Below are positions 17,582 through 26,953 of a stretch of DNA of 64,000 bases, piece by piece. The translations under genes were made by a program, and so were the position numbers. The notes below the pieces were generated by a model that saw only the letters and a list, made by a program, of their open reading frames with translations, did not search any database and was not told where the DNA came from. The DNA is taken from the NCBI RefSeq assembly GCF_015057185.1, contig NZ_SVEV01000008.1, forward strand, positions 1-64,000. The letters are read 5' to 3'. This DNA is from Pseudobutyrivibrio sp. (GTDB lineage: Bacteria > Bacillota > Clostridia > Lachnospirales > Lachnospiraceae). Within the stretch, counting starts at the first letter, position 1. The number at the start of each line of letters is the position of its first letter.

Positions 17582-18287
17582 TGCGGTAAATGGTTTAATG
17601 TATTTCTTTATTTATATGTTTTCAATGGCATTTTTATTATTTATTATCAATGGGGTTTTTGAGGTACCGAAAGAACTATTTAGAAAATTGTTTCATTTTG
17701 TATCATTCTCATCTGTAATAGTGATGATATATGCTGCAAAGGAGTGGATTGCTGCAGCGTTAATTCCACTAGGAGTAATAGCTATTAGTTATCCAGGACT
17801 AATTATGTCAAGCAAAAATGAAAAGTTCACATCAGTATTATCAGAACGCAGGCCTGGAGAATTAAAATCAAGTCTAGTGCAGTTATATATAACAATTGCA
17901 GTAATTATAGCCGTATGCTGGGGCTTGTTTGGGCATAAGGAACTGGCTATTGCATCAATTCTTATGTGGGGATTTGGAGATGCAGCAGCAGCTCTTATCG
18001 GGAAAAAATATGGTAAACATAAGGTACTTCGATTCAAACATGTGGATAATAAGAAGAGCTGGGAGGGTACAGCAGCTATGTGGTTTGTGGCGTTTACATT
18101 TGGATTATTAAGTCTCTATATTGTAGGAAGTTTGCCAATTATTAATTGTGTATTAGCGATTGTTGTAGCGGCGCCGATTGCAGCAATAACGGAACTTGTG
18201 ACCCAAAATGGTCATGATACAATTACAGTTCCCTTGGCGTCTGCAGTTGTAATATATGGAAGCTACATGGCCATGGGAATAGCTTGA
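17565..18287 (+). CDS. phytol/dolichol-kinase-like membrane protein
   Basis: 240 residues with about seven membrane segments. Landmarks of the CTP-dependent VTE5/dolichol kinase family are visible: RKLFHFVSF near residue 39, ERRPGELKSSL near 92, GFGDAAAALIGKKYGKHK near 130, KKSWEGTAAM near 163 and NGHDTITVPLASA near 218. Such enzymes phosphorylate long-chain isoprenoid alcohols; a phosphatidate cytidylyltransferase-like role is an alternative. It overlaps the MATE gene. Why a lipid kinase-like gene follows a drug pump is unclear; recycling of a lipid carrier or membrane remodelling is possible. Confidence 0.75.
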   Translation: MNIVLDAVNGLMYFFIYMFSMAFLLFIINGVFEVPKELFRKLFHFVSFSSVIVMIYAAKEWIAAALIPLGVIAISYPGLIMSSKNEKFTSVLSERRPGELKSSLVQLYITIAVIIAVCWGLFGHKELAIASILMWGFGDAAAALIGKKYGKHKVLRFKHVDNKKSWEGTAAMWFVAFTFGLLSLYIVGSLPIINCVLAIVVAAPIAAITELVTQNGHDTITVPLASAVVIYGSYMAMGIA

Positions 18288-18304
18288 TAACTTAAAAAGA
18301 TTTT

Positions 18305-19507
18305 TCATCCCTTTCGGTAAATTGAAGGCGTCATATTATAAATTTTCTTAAAAACTTTCACAAAATAATTATTATCATCATAGCCTACAAAGCTGCTTAT
18401 CTCTTGAATTGGAAGCTCAGTTTCCTTTAAGAGAGAGGTAGCTTTTTTGCAACGCTGTTTTGCAATGAAATAGGATATGGTTTCTCCTGTTTCTTTTTTA
18501 AATAGCATAGATAAATGAGAAATTGAGATTCCTACATGTTTAGAAATGGCATCGAGTGTCAGCTCTTCGCTTAAGTTTAAATCAATATATTCAATGACTT
18601 TTTGAATAGTTGATGAGTATTGACCATAAGATATACGGTGATTGCGCACTGCTTTTGTAAGCTCTAGTATCATTTCTAGGATAAATTGTTGTTGTGAATC
18701 AACACTTCCAGTTGAGGCCAATTGCACGTATTTTTGGGTGATTGAATCAATGGTTATTACTGAAAGCCCTGATTGTTCCGCCGCCTTTCTTGCCAGTGAG
18801 CGGATAATAGCAAAGCTTGAAGCAGAAGCATAATAGTTTTGTATATCGCTATTGTATGAATGTGGATTAAAGTTAGAGGACATCTCTTTAAATGCGGTGC
18901 TTATGTTTTCCACATCGCCATTTTTTATCATAAGTAAGAAACGCTTTTCATTGTCATAACGCTTATATATTTCACTATAATTAGGAATATCTCCGAAGGT
19001 TTGCTGATTGTTCTTGGTGACTGTTTTAATAAATCCCGTAAGTCTGCGATATTCAAATTCAACTTCATTAATTGATATTGTTTTTAGTATGCCTTCGATA
19101 GTTTTTTGAATTTGAGAAGCATAAAGAATAGGAAGTTTTGTGTAGTACAGCTTTAGGGCAAGTGCCTTTGATGCAGCAGCATTGTGTTCAATTAGAACAG
19201 TTTCTATTTGTGATTCTGAAAGGCTGGATTTTACATAGGGGCCTACTATGAACTTCTGATTTGCATATTCGAAAAAAACAATAGACACGCCAAAGTAATC
19301 TACAACTTCATAAAAAGTTTTAGGGACAGCTGAATTCAGTAAATAGTGCAATGCATCTGTGGTGAACATAGGCTGTAAATCTTTATCGAAACAGAATTCC
19401 TTCTCGAACCAAGAAAGTTCCTTGGAATCATTACTTATCGCAATTGCAGATAAAGATAGAATATTTTGAGTTAGTTCAAGTAGTAGATTTACATCAGCTT
19501 TTTTCAT
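18305..19507 (-). CDS. AraC-family regulator, long N-terminal sensor type
   Basis: 400 residues. The C-terminal double HTH includes VGYDDNNYFVKVF and MTPSIYRK. The N-terminal domain has IVGPY and YYTKLP, the landmarks shared with the regulators at 2336 and 6284. It is divergent from the GPH/GH2/GH78/GH1 operon at 19632 and very likely controls it. A 16-bp direct repeat in the shared promoter region is a candidate binding site. It converges with the kinase-like gene at 18287 with only 17 bp between and no clear terminator. Confidence 0.88.
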   Translation of the reverse strand: MKKADVNLLLELTQNILSLSAIAISNDSKELSWFEKEFCFDKDLQPMFTTDALHYLLNSAVPKTFYEVVDYFGVSIVFFEYANQKFIVGPYVKSSLSESQIETVLIEHNAAASKALALKLYYTKLPILYASQIQKTIEGILKTISINEVEFEYRRLTGFIKTVTKNNQQTFGDIPNYSEIYKRYDNEKRFLLMIKNGDVENISTAFKEMSSNFNPHSYNSDIQNYYASASSFAIIRSLARKAAEQSGLSVITIDSITQKYVQLASTGSVDSQQQFILEMILELTKAVRNHRISYGQYSSTIQKVIEYIDLNLSEELTLDAISKHVGISISHLSMLFKKETGETISYFIAKQRCKKATSLLKETELPIQEISSFVGYDDNNYFVKVFKKIYNMTPSIYRKG

Positions 19508-19517
19508 TTTACACCTC

Positions 19518-19579
19518 GTAAGATATTACTATAAATAATACGATAATTCTATCACAGCAAACAGTAACATGCTACTATA
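19518..19579. promoter_or_regulatory. direct-repeat operator candidate for the rhamnosidase operon
   Basis: gtaagatattactata (19518-19533) and gtaacatgctactata (19564-19579) match at 13 of 16 bases and lie 46 bp apart in the 124-bp divergent region between the AraC gene and the symporter. AraC proteins commonly bind direct repeats. The region is AT-rich, but the length of the match makes chance less likely. Confidence 0.5.
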
Positions 19580-19631
19580 TGCTTACCAAGAAAGCTTTCG
19601 ATAACAAATTATTAAAGACAGAGGTAAAAAT

Positions 19632-21146
19632 ATGGGAAAAGAAAAGACTCTTACGAGAGAAGACAATGGAGTTGTTTATAAGAAAGCTAAAACTATACAC
19701 ATTGCCTTGGCAACTATGACAGGTGCCGCTCAGATGGTTTTTTATATGCTTATGGGGGCAGCAACGTATATTGGAAATGCTAATTTTGGAATACTAGTTG
19801 CTATTACAGGATTTATCATCACGGGTTCTCGATTGTTTGATGGCATTACTGATCCAGTGATTGCTTTTTTTATTGAAAGGTTTAATTCGAAATTTGGTAA
19901 AGTGAGATTTTCAATAATGACTGGATGGGGGTTAATGGCAATAGCCACAACGTTAATGTGCAATATTGGACCAAAGCTTCATCTGACAGGATTTATGGGA
20001 TGTATTTTCTTTGTTTTTTCTTATGCCATTTATATTGTGGGATACACTTTTGGAAGTATCGCAGGTCAAATAAATGCAAATGTACTTACGAATGATCCTA
20101 AGCAGCGACCTACGATTGGAGTGTGGAATACTACGTATGCGTATTTGACACCGATGATTATGTCAGTTGTTGCATCTGCAGTGATTCTCCCACGATTTAA
20201 TAATATTCAAGGAACAGAATACTTTGCAACATACAATATCGTGGTCATTATTGTTTCGTTTATTCTTTATATTTTGGCTTGTATTGGAATAGCACCATAC
20301 GATATTCCAGAAAATTTTGAAGGTTTAAAGACTGATCAAGAAAAAGAAAAGACTACGCTTAAAGATATGGTAGCACTTATTAAAGAGAACAAAGAACTTC
20401 AAAGATTTATTGTGGCTGCTACATCTGATAAGCTTGCGCAGACAATAGGCTCTGCATCTGTTGTCTCGACAATGTTATTTGGAATAATGATAGGTTCGCT
20501 TGCAATTTCATCAATTCTTTCAGCGGTTGCAATGATACCTTCGATTATATTTGCAATTATTGGTTCAAGAATGGCAGGAAAACATGGAAGCAAGGCTGTG
20601 ATGATTAAATGGACTTGGGTCTGCATAGTATTGAATGTTTTCTATGCTGTATATTTGCTATTTGCTCCAACTCAACTTGTAGGTTCTATTATTTATGGAA
20701 ATCATTCGATGGCTGCAATTGCTATGGCCATTGTATTTCTACTATTCACATTTGGTAATAATGCTGTAAAAATGGTTGTTTCAGTAGCTACTGGAACATT
20801 AAGAATTGATATTGTTGATTATGAGTTGGATCGTTCGGGAAATTATATGCCTGCAACTGTTTCGGCTGCATATAGTTTTATAGACAAGATAGTATCTTCT
20901 TTAGGTGCGACTATTGCCACAATATGTGTTGGATTTATTGGTTATACAACAACAGTACCACAGCAGGGAGATCCACTTACTTTAGGAATAAAAATTATGA
21001 CTGTAATTCTAATGATTGGTTTTCCAATTGTTGGGTGGATTTGTACACTTTTGGCGATGAAGAATTCGACCATATCTTACGAAAGAATGACAGAAATACA
21101 AAAAAGCATAGCAGAAAAAAAGGCAGCCTTGAAGCAAGGGGTTTAA
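19632..21146 (+). CDS. GPH-family glycoside:cation symporter
   Basis: 504 residues, about 12 membrane segments, GPH signature LFDGITDPVIAFFIERFNSKFG near residue 75 (quoted in part: DGITDPVIAFF). It resembles the symporter at 7703 along its length (NDPKQRPT, DKLAQTIGSASV). It opens an operon with GH2 (21168), GH78 (23381), GH1 (25620) and an epimerase (26954), with gaps of 21 bp or less. It probably imports the rhamnose-bearing glycoside those enzymes dismantle. Confidence 0.9.
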   Translation: MGKEKTLTREDNGVVYKKAKTIHIALATMTGAAQMVFYMLMGAATYIGNANFGILVAITGFIITGSRLFDGITDPVIAFFIERFNSKFGKVRFSIMTGWGLMAIATTLMCNIGPKLHLTGFMGCIFFVFSYAIYIVGYTFGSIAGQINANVLTNDPKQRPTIGVWNTTYAYLTPMIMSVVASAVILPRFNNIQGTEYFATYNIVVIIVSFILYILACIGIAPYDIPENFEGLKTDQEKEKTTLKDMVALIKENKELQRFIVAATSDKLAQTIGSASVVSTMLFGIMIGSLAISSILSAVAMIPSIIFAIIGSRMAGKHGSKAVMIKWTWVCIVLNVFYAVYLLFAPTQLVGSIIYGNHSMAAIAMAIVFLLFTFGNNAVKMVVSVATGTLRIDIVDYELDRSGNYMPATVSAAYSFIDKIVSSLGATIATICVGFIGYTTTVPQQGDPLTLGIKIMTVILMIGFPIVGWICTLLAMKNSTISYERMTEIQKSIAEKKAALKQGV

Positions 21147-21167
21147 TTAATATTTGAGAGGATATAG

Positions 21168-23378
21168 ATGAGAACTACAATACTTTGGAATGATAATTGG
21201 TTTTTTATAAAGGAAAATCATAGGGAAAAGATAACGCTTCCACACACTTGGAATGCAGTCGATGGACAGACTGGTCCAAATCAATACTATCGTGGAGTAT
21301 GCACTTATATAAAAGAATTTGAAAAGCCTGTAATGGAATCCGGACAAAGATGTTACATTGAATTTCGAGGAGTTAATTCTTCCAGTGAAGTTTGGGTAAA
21401 TGGACAGCATATTACAAGGCATGATGGAGGCTATTCAACATTTAGAGCGGACATAACAGATTTTTTGGCTTCTGAAAATGAAATTAAAGTTTATGTTTCA
21501 AATGAAGCAAATGATCGAGTTTATCCACAGCGAGCTGATTTTACCTTCTACGGGGGGATATATAGAGATGTGTATTTGCTGTTAGTTGATGAAAATCATT
21601 TTGATTTGGATTACTTCGGTGGAAATGGCTTATATGTAACTCCAAGAATTGCTGATAATACGGCAAACATTGATGTGAAAGCATATTTTACAGGTGGCGC
21701 TGACGAGGTAATTGTATCTATTGATGGACTGGGAGAATCAAAGCTTACTATAAAAGAAAAGTTTGGGAAGTTCGTAGCAAATGGAACAATCAAAATAGAG
21801 AATCCTCATCTATGGAATGGTGTTGAAGACCCATTTTTATATGAAATAACAGCGACACTTATTAAAGATGGGAAAGCGTCCGACCGTATATACGATAAAT
21901 TTGGCGTTCGTGAATTTGCAGTTGATGCGGAGAAAGGCTTTTTTCTAAATGGAAAAAGTTATCCGCTTCATGGAGTGTCTCGTCATCAAGACTGGGCAGG
22001 GGTTGGAAATGCTTTGACAAAGGATATGCATGAAATAGATATCGACCTAATCCTTTCAATGGGCGCAAATTCTATTCGCTTGGCACATTATCAGCATGAT
22101 CAGTATTTTTATGATTTGTGTGATGAAAAAGGAATCGTGGTATGGGCAGAAATTCCTTATATCACAGTCCATATGGATACTGGTAGAGATAACACAATAT
22201 CTCAGATGCGCGAACTGATTTCTCAAAACTATAATCACGCATCCATTATGTGTTGGGCACTTTCCAATGAAATATCATTGCAGGGAGTTACAGAGGATTT
22301 AATTGAAAATCATAAAATTCTTAATGATATTGTTCATGAGATGGATCCAATTAGATACTCAGCCATGGCAAATTTATTTCTTCTGGAAACAGATTCGCCG
22401 CTTGTAACACTCCCAGATATTCGTGGCTATAATTTGTATTATGGCTGGTATGTGGGAGAGGTTACTGACAATGACAAGTGGTTTGATGATTTTCATGAAA
22501 AATATCCTGACGTTGCAATAGGACTTACAGAATATGGCGCTGATTCAGTAATAGACTTACAATCTCCGAAGCCACAAAAAGGTGATTTTACGGAAAGCTA
22601 TCAGGCTATATATCACGAGCATATGCTAGAAATGTTTTCAATTAGACCTTATATTTGGGGAACTTACCTTTGGAATATGTTTGAGTTTGCTGCTGCTGGC
22701 CGTGACGAGGCAGGCGACCCAGGAAAGAATCATAAAGGTGTTATTACTTTTGATAGAAAACAAAAAAAGGATGCATTCTATATTTATAAGGCATGGTGGT
22801 CTAATGAACCATTTGTACATCTTTGTGGCAGCAGGTATAAGGATAGAATTGAAGAAGAGACTGAGATAAAAGTTTATTCTAACCAGTCAAAAGTGACTCT
22901 TTTTATAGATGGTCAGGAGTTGGAAACAAAGACGGGAGCGCATGTTTTTACATTTAGAGTGAAAATTAGTGGTAATCATAAAATAAAGGCAGTATCCGGT
23001 AATTGTTCAGATGAAATGGATATTAGAAAGGTTTCTAAACCTAATCCAGCATATTTTGCATCTTTGGATGAGGTAAAGAATTGGTTTGATGAACCTGAAG
23101 ATAGTTTATTAGAAAAAGAAGGCTATCTATCCATTAATAGTTCCATGGAAGAAATTCAAGCAGTTCCAGCGGCAAAGGCTATTATTGATAAGATGATGGA
23201 AAAAATGACGAGTCAGACTGCTGGAGGAATGGGTGCAGGAGTAAAAATCACACCAGAAATGCAACAGATGATTAATAGACAACCATTGTCTAAACTACTT
23301 AGTCAAGGTGGAATAAAGATAGATAGTGAGCAGACAAAAGAACTGAATGAGGCACTATCTCAGATTAGGAAGATATAG
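21168..23378 (+). CDS. glycoside hydrolase family 2 (beta-glucuronidase/beta-galactosidase type)
   Basis: Paralogue of the GH2 at 82, 736 residues, no signal peptide. Acid/base Glu368 in ALSNE, nucleophile Glu455 in GLTEYGAD and the N-x-K motif (Asn521, Lys523) fall at exactly the same numbers as in the first copy. Domain order is jelly roll, Ig-like, TIM barrel. It also has the unusual C-terminal extension, here with a Gly/Met-rich insert (about 685-700). It sits between the symporter and the GH78, two bases before the latter's start. It would remove a beta-linked uronic acid or galactose inside the cell. Confidence 0.92.
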   Translation: MRTTILWNDNWFFIKENHREKITLPHTWNAVDGQTGPNQYYRGVCTYIKEFEKPVMESGQRCYIEFRGVNSSSEVWVNGQHITRHDGGYSTFRADITDFLASENEIKVYVSNEANDRVYPQRADFTFYGGIYRDVYLLLVDENHFDLDYFGGNGLYVTPRIADNTANIDVKAYFTGGADEVIVSIDGLGESKLTIKEKFGKFVANGTIKIENPHLWNGVEDPFLYEITATLIKDGKASDRIYDKFGVREFAVDAEKGFFLNGKSYPLHGVSRHQDWAGVGNALTKDMHEIDIDLILSMGANSIRLAHYQHDQYFYDLCDEKGIVVWAEIPYITVHMDTGRDNTISQMRELISQNYNHASIMCWALSNEISLQGVTEDLIENHKILNDIVHEMDPIRYSAMANLFLLETDSPLVTLPDIRGYNLYYGWYVGEVTDNDKWFDDFHEKYPDVAIGLTEYGADSVIDLQSPKPQKGDFTESYQAIYHEHMLEMFSIRPYIWGTYLWNMFEFAAAGRDEAGDPGKNHKGVITFDRKQKKDAFYIYKAWWSNEPFVHLCGSRYKDRIEEETEIKVYSNQSKVTLFIDGQELETKTGAHVFTFRVKISGNHKIKAVSGNCSDEMDIRKVSKPNPAYFASLDEVKNWFDEPEDSLLEKEGYLSINSSMEEIQAVPAAKAIIDKMMEKMTSQTAGGMGAGVKITPEMQQMINRQPLSKLLSQGGIKIDSEQTKELNEALSQIRKI

Positions 23379-23380
23379 AA

Positions 23381-25630
23381 ATGAAGGAAGTATTTAATAA
23401 AGCAGAATGGATATCGCCGGAACAGAATATAGAGCCAAACAAGAGAAAAGGTGCAGGATATTTAAAGCAATTTTTTATTTATAGTGGTGGAGATGCAAAG
23501 ATATATGCAACAGCTCATGGACTATATCAGATTTTAATCAATGGCAAGGAAATAACTAATGCGAGATTAACGCCTGGCTGTGATGCATATGATAAAAGAT
23601 TACAATACCAAGAATATGAAATTACTGACGCATTAAAACTAGGTGAAAATGAAATATATGTTACCTTGGGAGATGGTTGGTATAGAGGCTGTAATGGAAT
23701 TGATGGTGTGAGAAATCTATATGGAGATGATTTATCGTTTTTGGCCTCTATCATTGTTGATGATGATTTTTCTTCGCCAATTCTTGTGACTGATAATAGT
23801 TGGCTTGCTTCAGAGAATGGGCCAATTCTTTTGACTGATTTACAATTGGGTGAGACGTGCGATGCCAACATAGAAATAACATCGTGGAATCAAGCAAAGA
23901 AGATGCATTTTAGCTACGATAATTTAGTCCCACAGGAAGGACCATATGTTACAGAACATGAAATGTTTGAAGGTAAACTAATCACTGTTCCTAGTGGCGA
24001 TTATGTATTTGATTTTGGTCAAAACTTAGCTGGATATACATCTTTTGTGGTAGAACATGCTCAAGGTGGCGAACGAATCACAATTGTTCATGGAGAATCA
24101 CTTGATGAAAACGGTAATTTTACGATAGCTAATTTCCAGCCTGGCGAGAGGAATAAATCCGGAGGAATTAAGCAGGAGATAAACTATATATGCAAGCCTG
24201 GAAGAAACGAATTCAAACCGCTATTTTCAATTTTTGGATATAGATATGCGAAGGTGGAAACACAAATCCCTATCGATCATTTCTCTATAAAAAGCATATC
24301 TTTATACTCCGATATGAGACTAACAGCAACCTTCAAATGTGGTAATGAAGCTGTTAATCAGCTTTTTAATAACAGTATTTGGTCCATGAAATCAAATTTT
24401 TGCGATATACCGACGGATTGTCCAACTCGTGAAAGAGCAGGATGGACTGGGGATGCAGCGGTGTTTGTCAAAACAGGTGTGTACCTTATGGACTGCAGAG
24501 GTGTTTATGAAAAGTGGCTGGCGAATGTTAGATTGGGTCAACATAGTGATGGAAAGATGGCATATATTTGCCCTAAAAACTCTAAGCCAGGACAAATTGC
24601 TGAGATGTTTTCAGCATCTGTGGGCTGGGGCGATGCAGCAATTCTAGTACCATGGAATTTATATCGTATATACGGAGATAAGAACATTTTGATTTGCAAT
24701 TACGATATGATGAAAAAGTGGGTGGATTTTTTAAAACAACGAGCTGGTAAAAGTAAGCTGAAAAATCGTTTTGGAGGTAATCCGTATAGGAAGTACATAA
24801 TTGATACAGGTATGGATTATGGTGAATGGTGTGAACCTGGGGCAGATGTTATGAAGACAATGATGAATGCATTTAAAAATGGTCAGCCAGAGGTGGCAAC
24901 AGCGTATTTTGCCCATTCTTCTAGATTGCTTTCAATAATTGGTTCAATCATTGGAGAAGACGAAGATAGTAAGTATTATGGAGTACTTGCTACAAACGCC
25001 CGAAGAGCCTATCAACACCTAGTTTTAAAAGATGGAAGGATAGTTTCAAATCGACAATGCGAGTACGTAAGGCCTATTGCATTTAAATTATTGGATGAAT
25101 CTGACGCCAAGGTCGCAGCAGCTGATTTGAATGATCTAGTGATTGGTAATGATTATCATTTGAATACAGGATTTTTGTCTACACCTTTCTTATGTCAGGT
25201 CTTGGCTGATTATGGATATGTAGATACTGCGTATAAGCTATTATTGCAAAAAGATTATCCGTCATGGTTGTACGCTGTCGAAAAAGGAGCTACCACAATT
25301 TGGGAAACTTGGGATGGTATACGAGAGGATGGTACAGTTCATGATTCATTAAATCATTATTCTTATGGTGCTATTTCAGGATGGCTTTTGTCAGGGGTTT
25401 GTGGAATTGATTATGACTTTGAAGAAGTGCGAATTAGACCAATACCACATAAGAGTTTAAAATTTGCCAGTGGCAGCTTTGATTCTCCAAAAGGAAAAAT
25501 TGTTTCTGAATGGAGATATGAGGGTGAAAATGTGAAGTATCATATAGAAATACCAAATGGTTTGGAGGCGACAATTGAGTTGCCTGACGGCCGTATTATA
25601 AATGCAATTGGAGGAAACTATGAGTTTTAA
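23381..25630 (+). CDS. alpha-L-rhamnosidase, glycoside hydrolase family 78
   Basis: Inverting rhamnosidase of 749 residues without a signal peptide. Seen: N-terminal beta-sandwich domains with a carbohydrate-binding-like region, then an (alpha/alpha)6 barrel with DCPTRERAGWTGD (346-358, general acid Glu351) and the general-base region TTIWETWDG (Glu642), and a C-terminal beta-sandwich. It would release L-rhamnose from imported plant glycosides or pectin fragments. No rhamnose catabolic genes are in the window. Its stop overlaps the GH1 start. Confidence 0.93.
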   Translation: MKEVFNKAEWISPEQNIEPNKRKGAGYLKQFFIYSGGDAKIYATAHGLYQILINGKEITNARLTPGCDAYDKRLQYQEYEITDALKLGENEIYVTLGDGWYRGCNGIDGVRNLYGDDLSFLASIIVDDDFSSPILVTDNSWLASENGPILLTDLQLGETCDANIEITSWNQAKKMHFSYDNLVPQEGPYVTEHEMFEGKLITVPSGDYVFDFGQNLAGYTSFVVEHAQGGERITIVHGESLDENGNFTIANFQPGERNKSGGIKQEINYICKPGRNEFKPLFSIFGYRYAKVETQIPIDHFSIKSISLYSDMRLTATFKCGNEAVNQLFNNSIWSMKSNFCDIPTDCPTRERAGWTGDAAVFVKTGVYLMDCRGVYEKWLANVRLGQHSDGKMAYICPKNSKPGQIAEMFSASVGWGDAAILVPWNLYRIYGDKNILICNYDMMKKWVDFLKQRAGKSKLKNRFGGNPYRKYIIDTGMDYGEWCEPGADVMKTMMNAFKNGQPEVATAYFAHSSRLLSIIGSIIGEDEDSKYYGVLATNARRAYQHLVLKDGRIVSNRQCEYVRPIAFKLLDESDAKVAAADLNDLVIGNDYHLNTGFLSTPFLCQVLADYGYVDTAYKLLLQKDYPSWLYAVEKGATTIWETWDGIREDGTVHDSLNHYSYGAISGWLLSGVCGIDYDFEEVRIRPIPHKSLKFASGSFDSPKGKIVSEWRYEGENVKYHIEIPNGLEATIELPDGRIINAIGGNYEF

Positions 25631-26942
25631 ATTTGATAAAGATTTTATGTTGGGAGCATCTACTGCTGCACATCAAGTGGAAGGCAATAATACAAATTCT
25701 GATTATTGGGTAATGGAAAATATGGAATACACTCAGTTTGTAGAGCCATCAGATGATGCTTGTGATCATTACAATAAATATGAAGAGGATATCAAAATGC
25801 TTGCAGAAGCAGGGCTTAATACATATCGCTTCTCAATTGAGTGGGCAAGAATTGAACCAGAACAAGGGCATTTTGATGAAAAAGAAGTTGAGCATTATCG
25901 TGATGTAATCAAATGCTGTAAAGAAAATGGGATAGAGCCAGTAGTTACATTAATGCATTTTACTTCGCCAATTTGGCTGATAAAAATGGGTGGATGGGAC
26001 AACGAGCAGGTTATTGATTTATTTGCTAATTATGCTAGATACATTACAGAGCAATTGGGAGATGAATTGAATTACATTTGTACAATTAATGAGGCAAATA
26101 TGCGACTCCAGATTGGCGCTCTGATGGAGCGATTTAAAAAGCAGATGATGGCAAAAATGGCAGAGAATAAGGCCGGAGAAAATGAAGGAAAAGATGCACA
26201 AGAATCTATGGAAGGACAGGTTCAAGTGGGACTTAATCTCTCTAATCCGATGGAAAAGATGAAGCTTGCAGCTATTGAAAATGCAAAAGTATTTGGTGAC
26301 CCACAACCTCATACATTTGTATCAGCTACTGACTCACAAGGAGATGAGATTGTTATTAAGGCTCATTTGGCGGCTAAAGAGGCAATTAAGTCTATTAATT
26401 CAGAAATAAATGTTGGAATTACACTTTCTCTTCATGATTGTCAAAGTATTCCAGGAGGAGAAGATAAGGCAAAAAAAGAATGGGATGAAGAGTTTGCTCA
26501 TTATGTTCCATTTATTAAAGATGATGATTTCTTTGGCCTCCAAAATTATACAAGAACTATGTATGGACCAGATGGAATTGTTCCTGTTTCTGAAGGTACA
26601 CCAATGACCCTTATGGACTATGAAGTATACCCAGAAGCTCTTGAAAATGTAATTAGAAGAGTTAATGAGGAAATGCCGGGTGTTCCAATTTTGGTTACAG
26701 AAAACGGCATTGCTACAGCGGATGATTCGCAACGCGTGAATTTCATTGATGTGGCTTTGAGAGGTGTATACAGTTGTATTGTTGATGGAATTCCTGTGAT
26801 TGGTTACTGCCACTGGTCTCTTCTAGATAATTTTGAGTGGCAGAAGGGATATGCGCTAACCTTTGGACTATGTGCTGTTGATAGAACCACTCAGACTAGA
26901 TTCCCAAAGCCAAGCTTGAAGCATTTAGGAAATTATATTTAA
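25620..26942 (+). CDS. glycoside hydrolase family 1 (beta-glucosidase type)
   Basis: 440 residues from the ATG at 25620, which has GGAGG at 25610-25614; an upstream in-frame start at 25602 lacks a site. The start overlaps the GH78 stop by 11 bp. Acid/base Glu158 in TINEANM and nucleophile Glu361 in VTENG mark a retaining GH1 enzyme. A lysine/glutamate-rich insert with AENKAGENEGKDAQ (about 180-200) follows the acid/base. Cytoplasmic; likely hydrolyses a beta-glucoside exposed after rhamnose removal. Non-phospho and phospho-glucosides cannot be told apart with certainty, but no PTS gene is nearby. Confidence 0.9.
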   Translation: MSFKFDKDFMLGASTAAHQVEGNNTNSDYWVMENMEYTQFVEPSDDACDHYNKYEEDIKMLAEAGLNTYRFSIEWARIEPEQGHFDEKEVEHYRDVIKCCKENGIEPVVTLMHFTSPIWLIKMGGWDNEQVIDLFANYARYITEQLGDELNYICTINEANMRLQIGALMERFKKQMMAKMAENKAGENEGKDAQESMEGQVQVGLNLSNPMEKMKLAAIENAKVFGDPQPHTFVSATDSQGDEIVIKAHLAAKEAIKSINSEINVGITLSLHDCQSIPGGEDKAKKEWDEEFAHYVPFIKDDDFFGLQNYTRTMYGPDGIVPVSEGTPMTLMDYEVYPEALENVIRRVNEEMPGVPILVTENGIATADDSQRVNFIDVALRGVYSCIVDGIPVIGYCHWSLLDNFEWQKGYALTFGLCAVDRTTQTRFPKPSLKHLGNYI

Positions 26943-26953
26943 GAGGATTTGAA

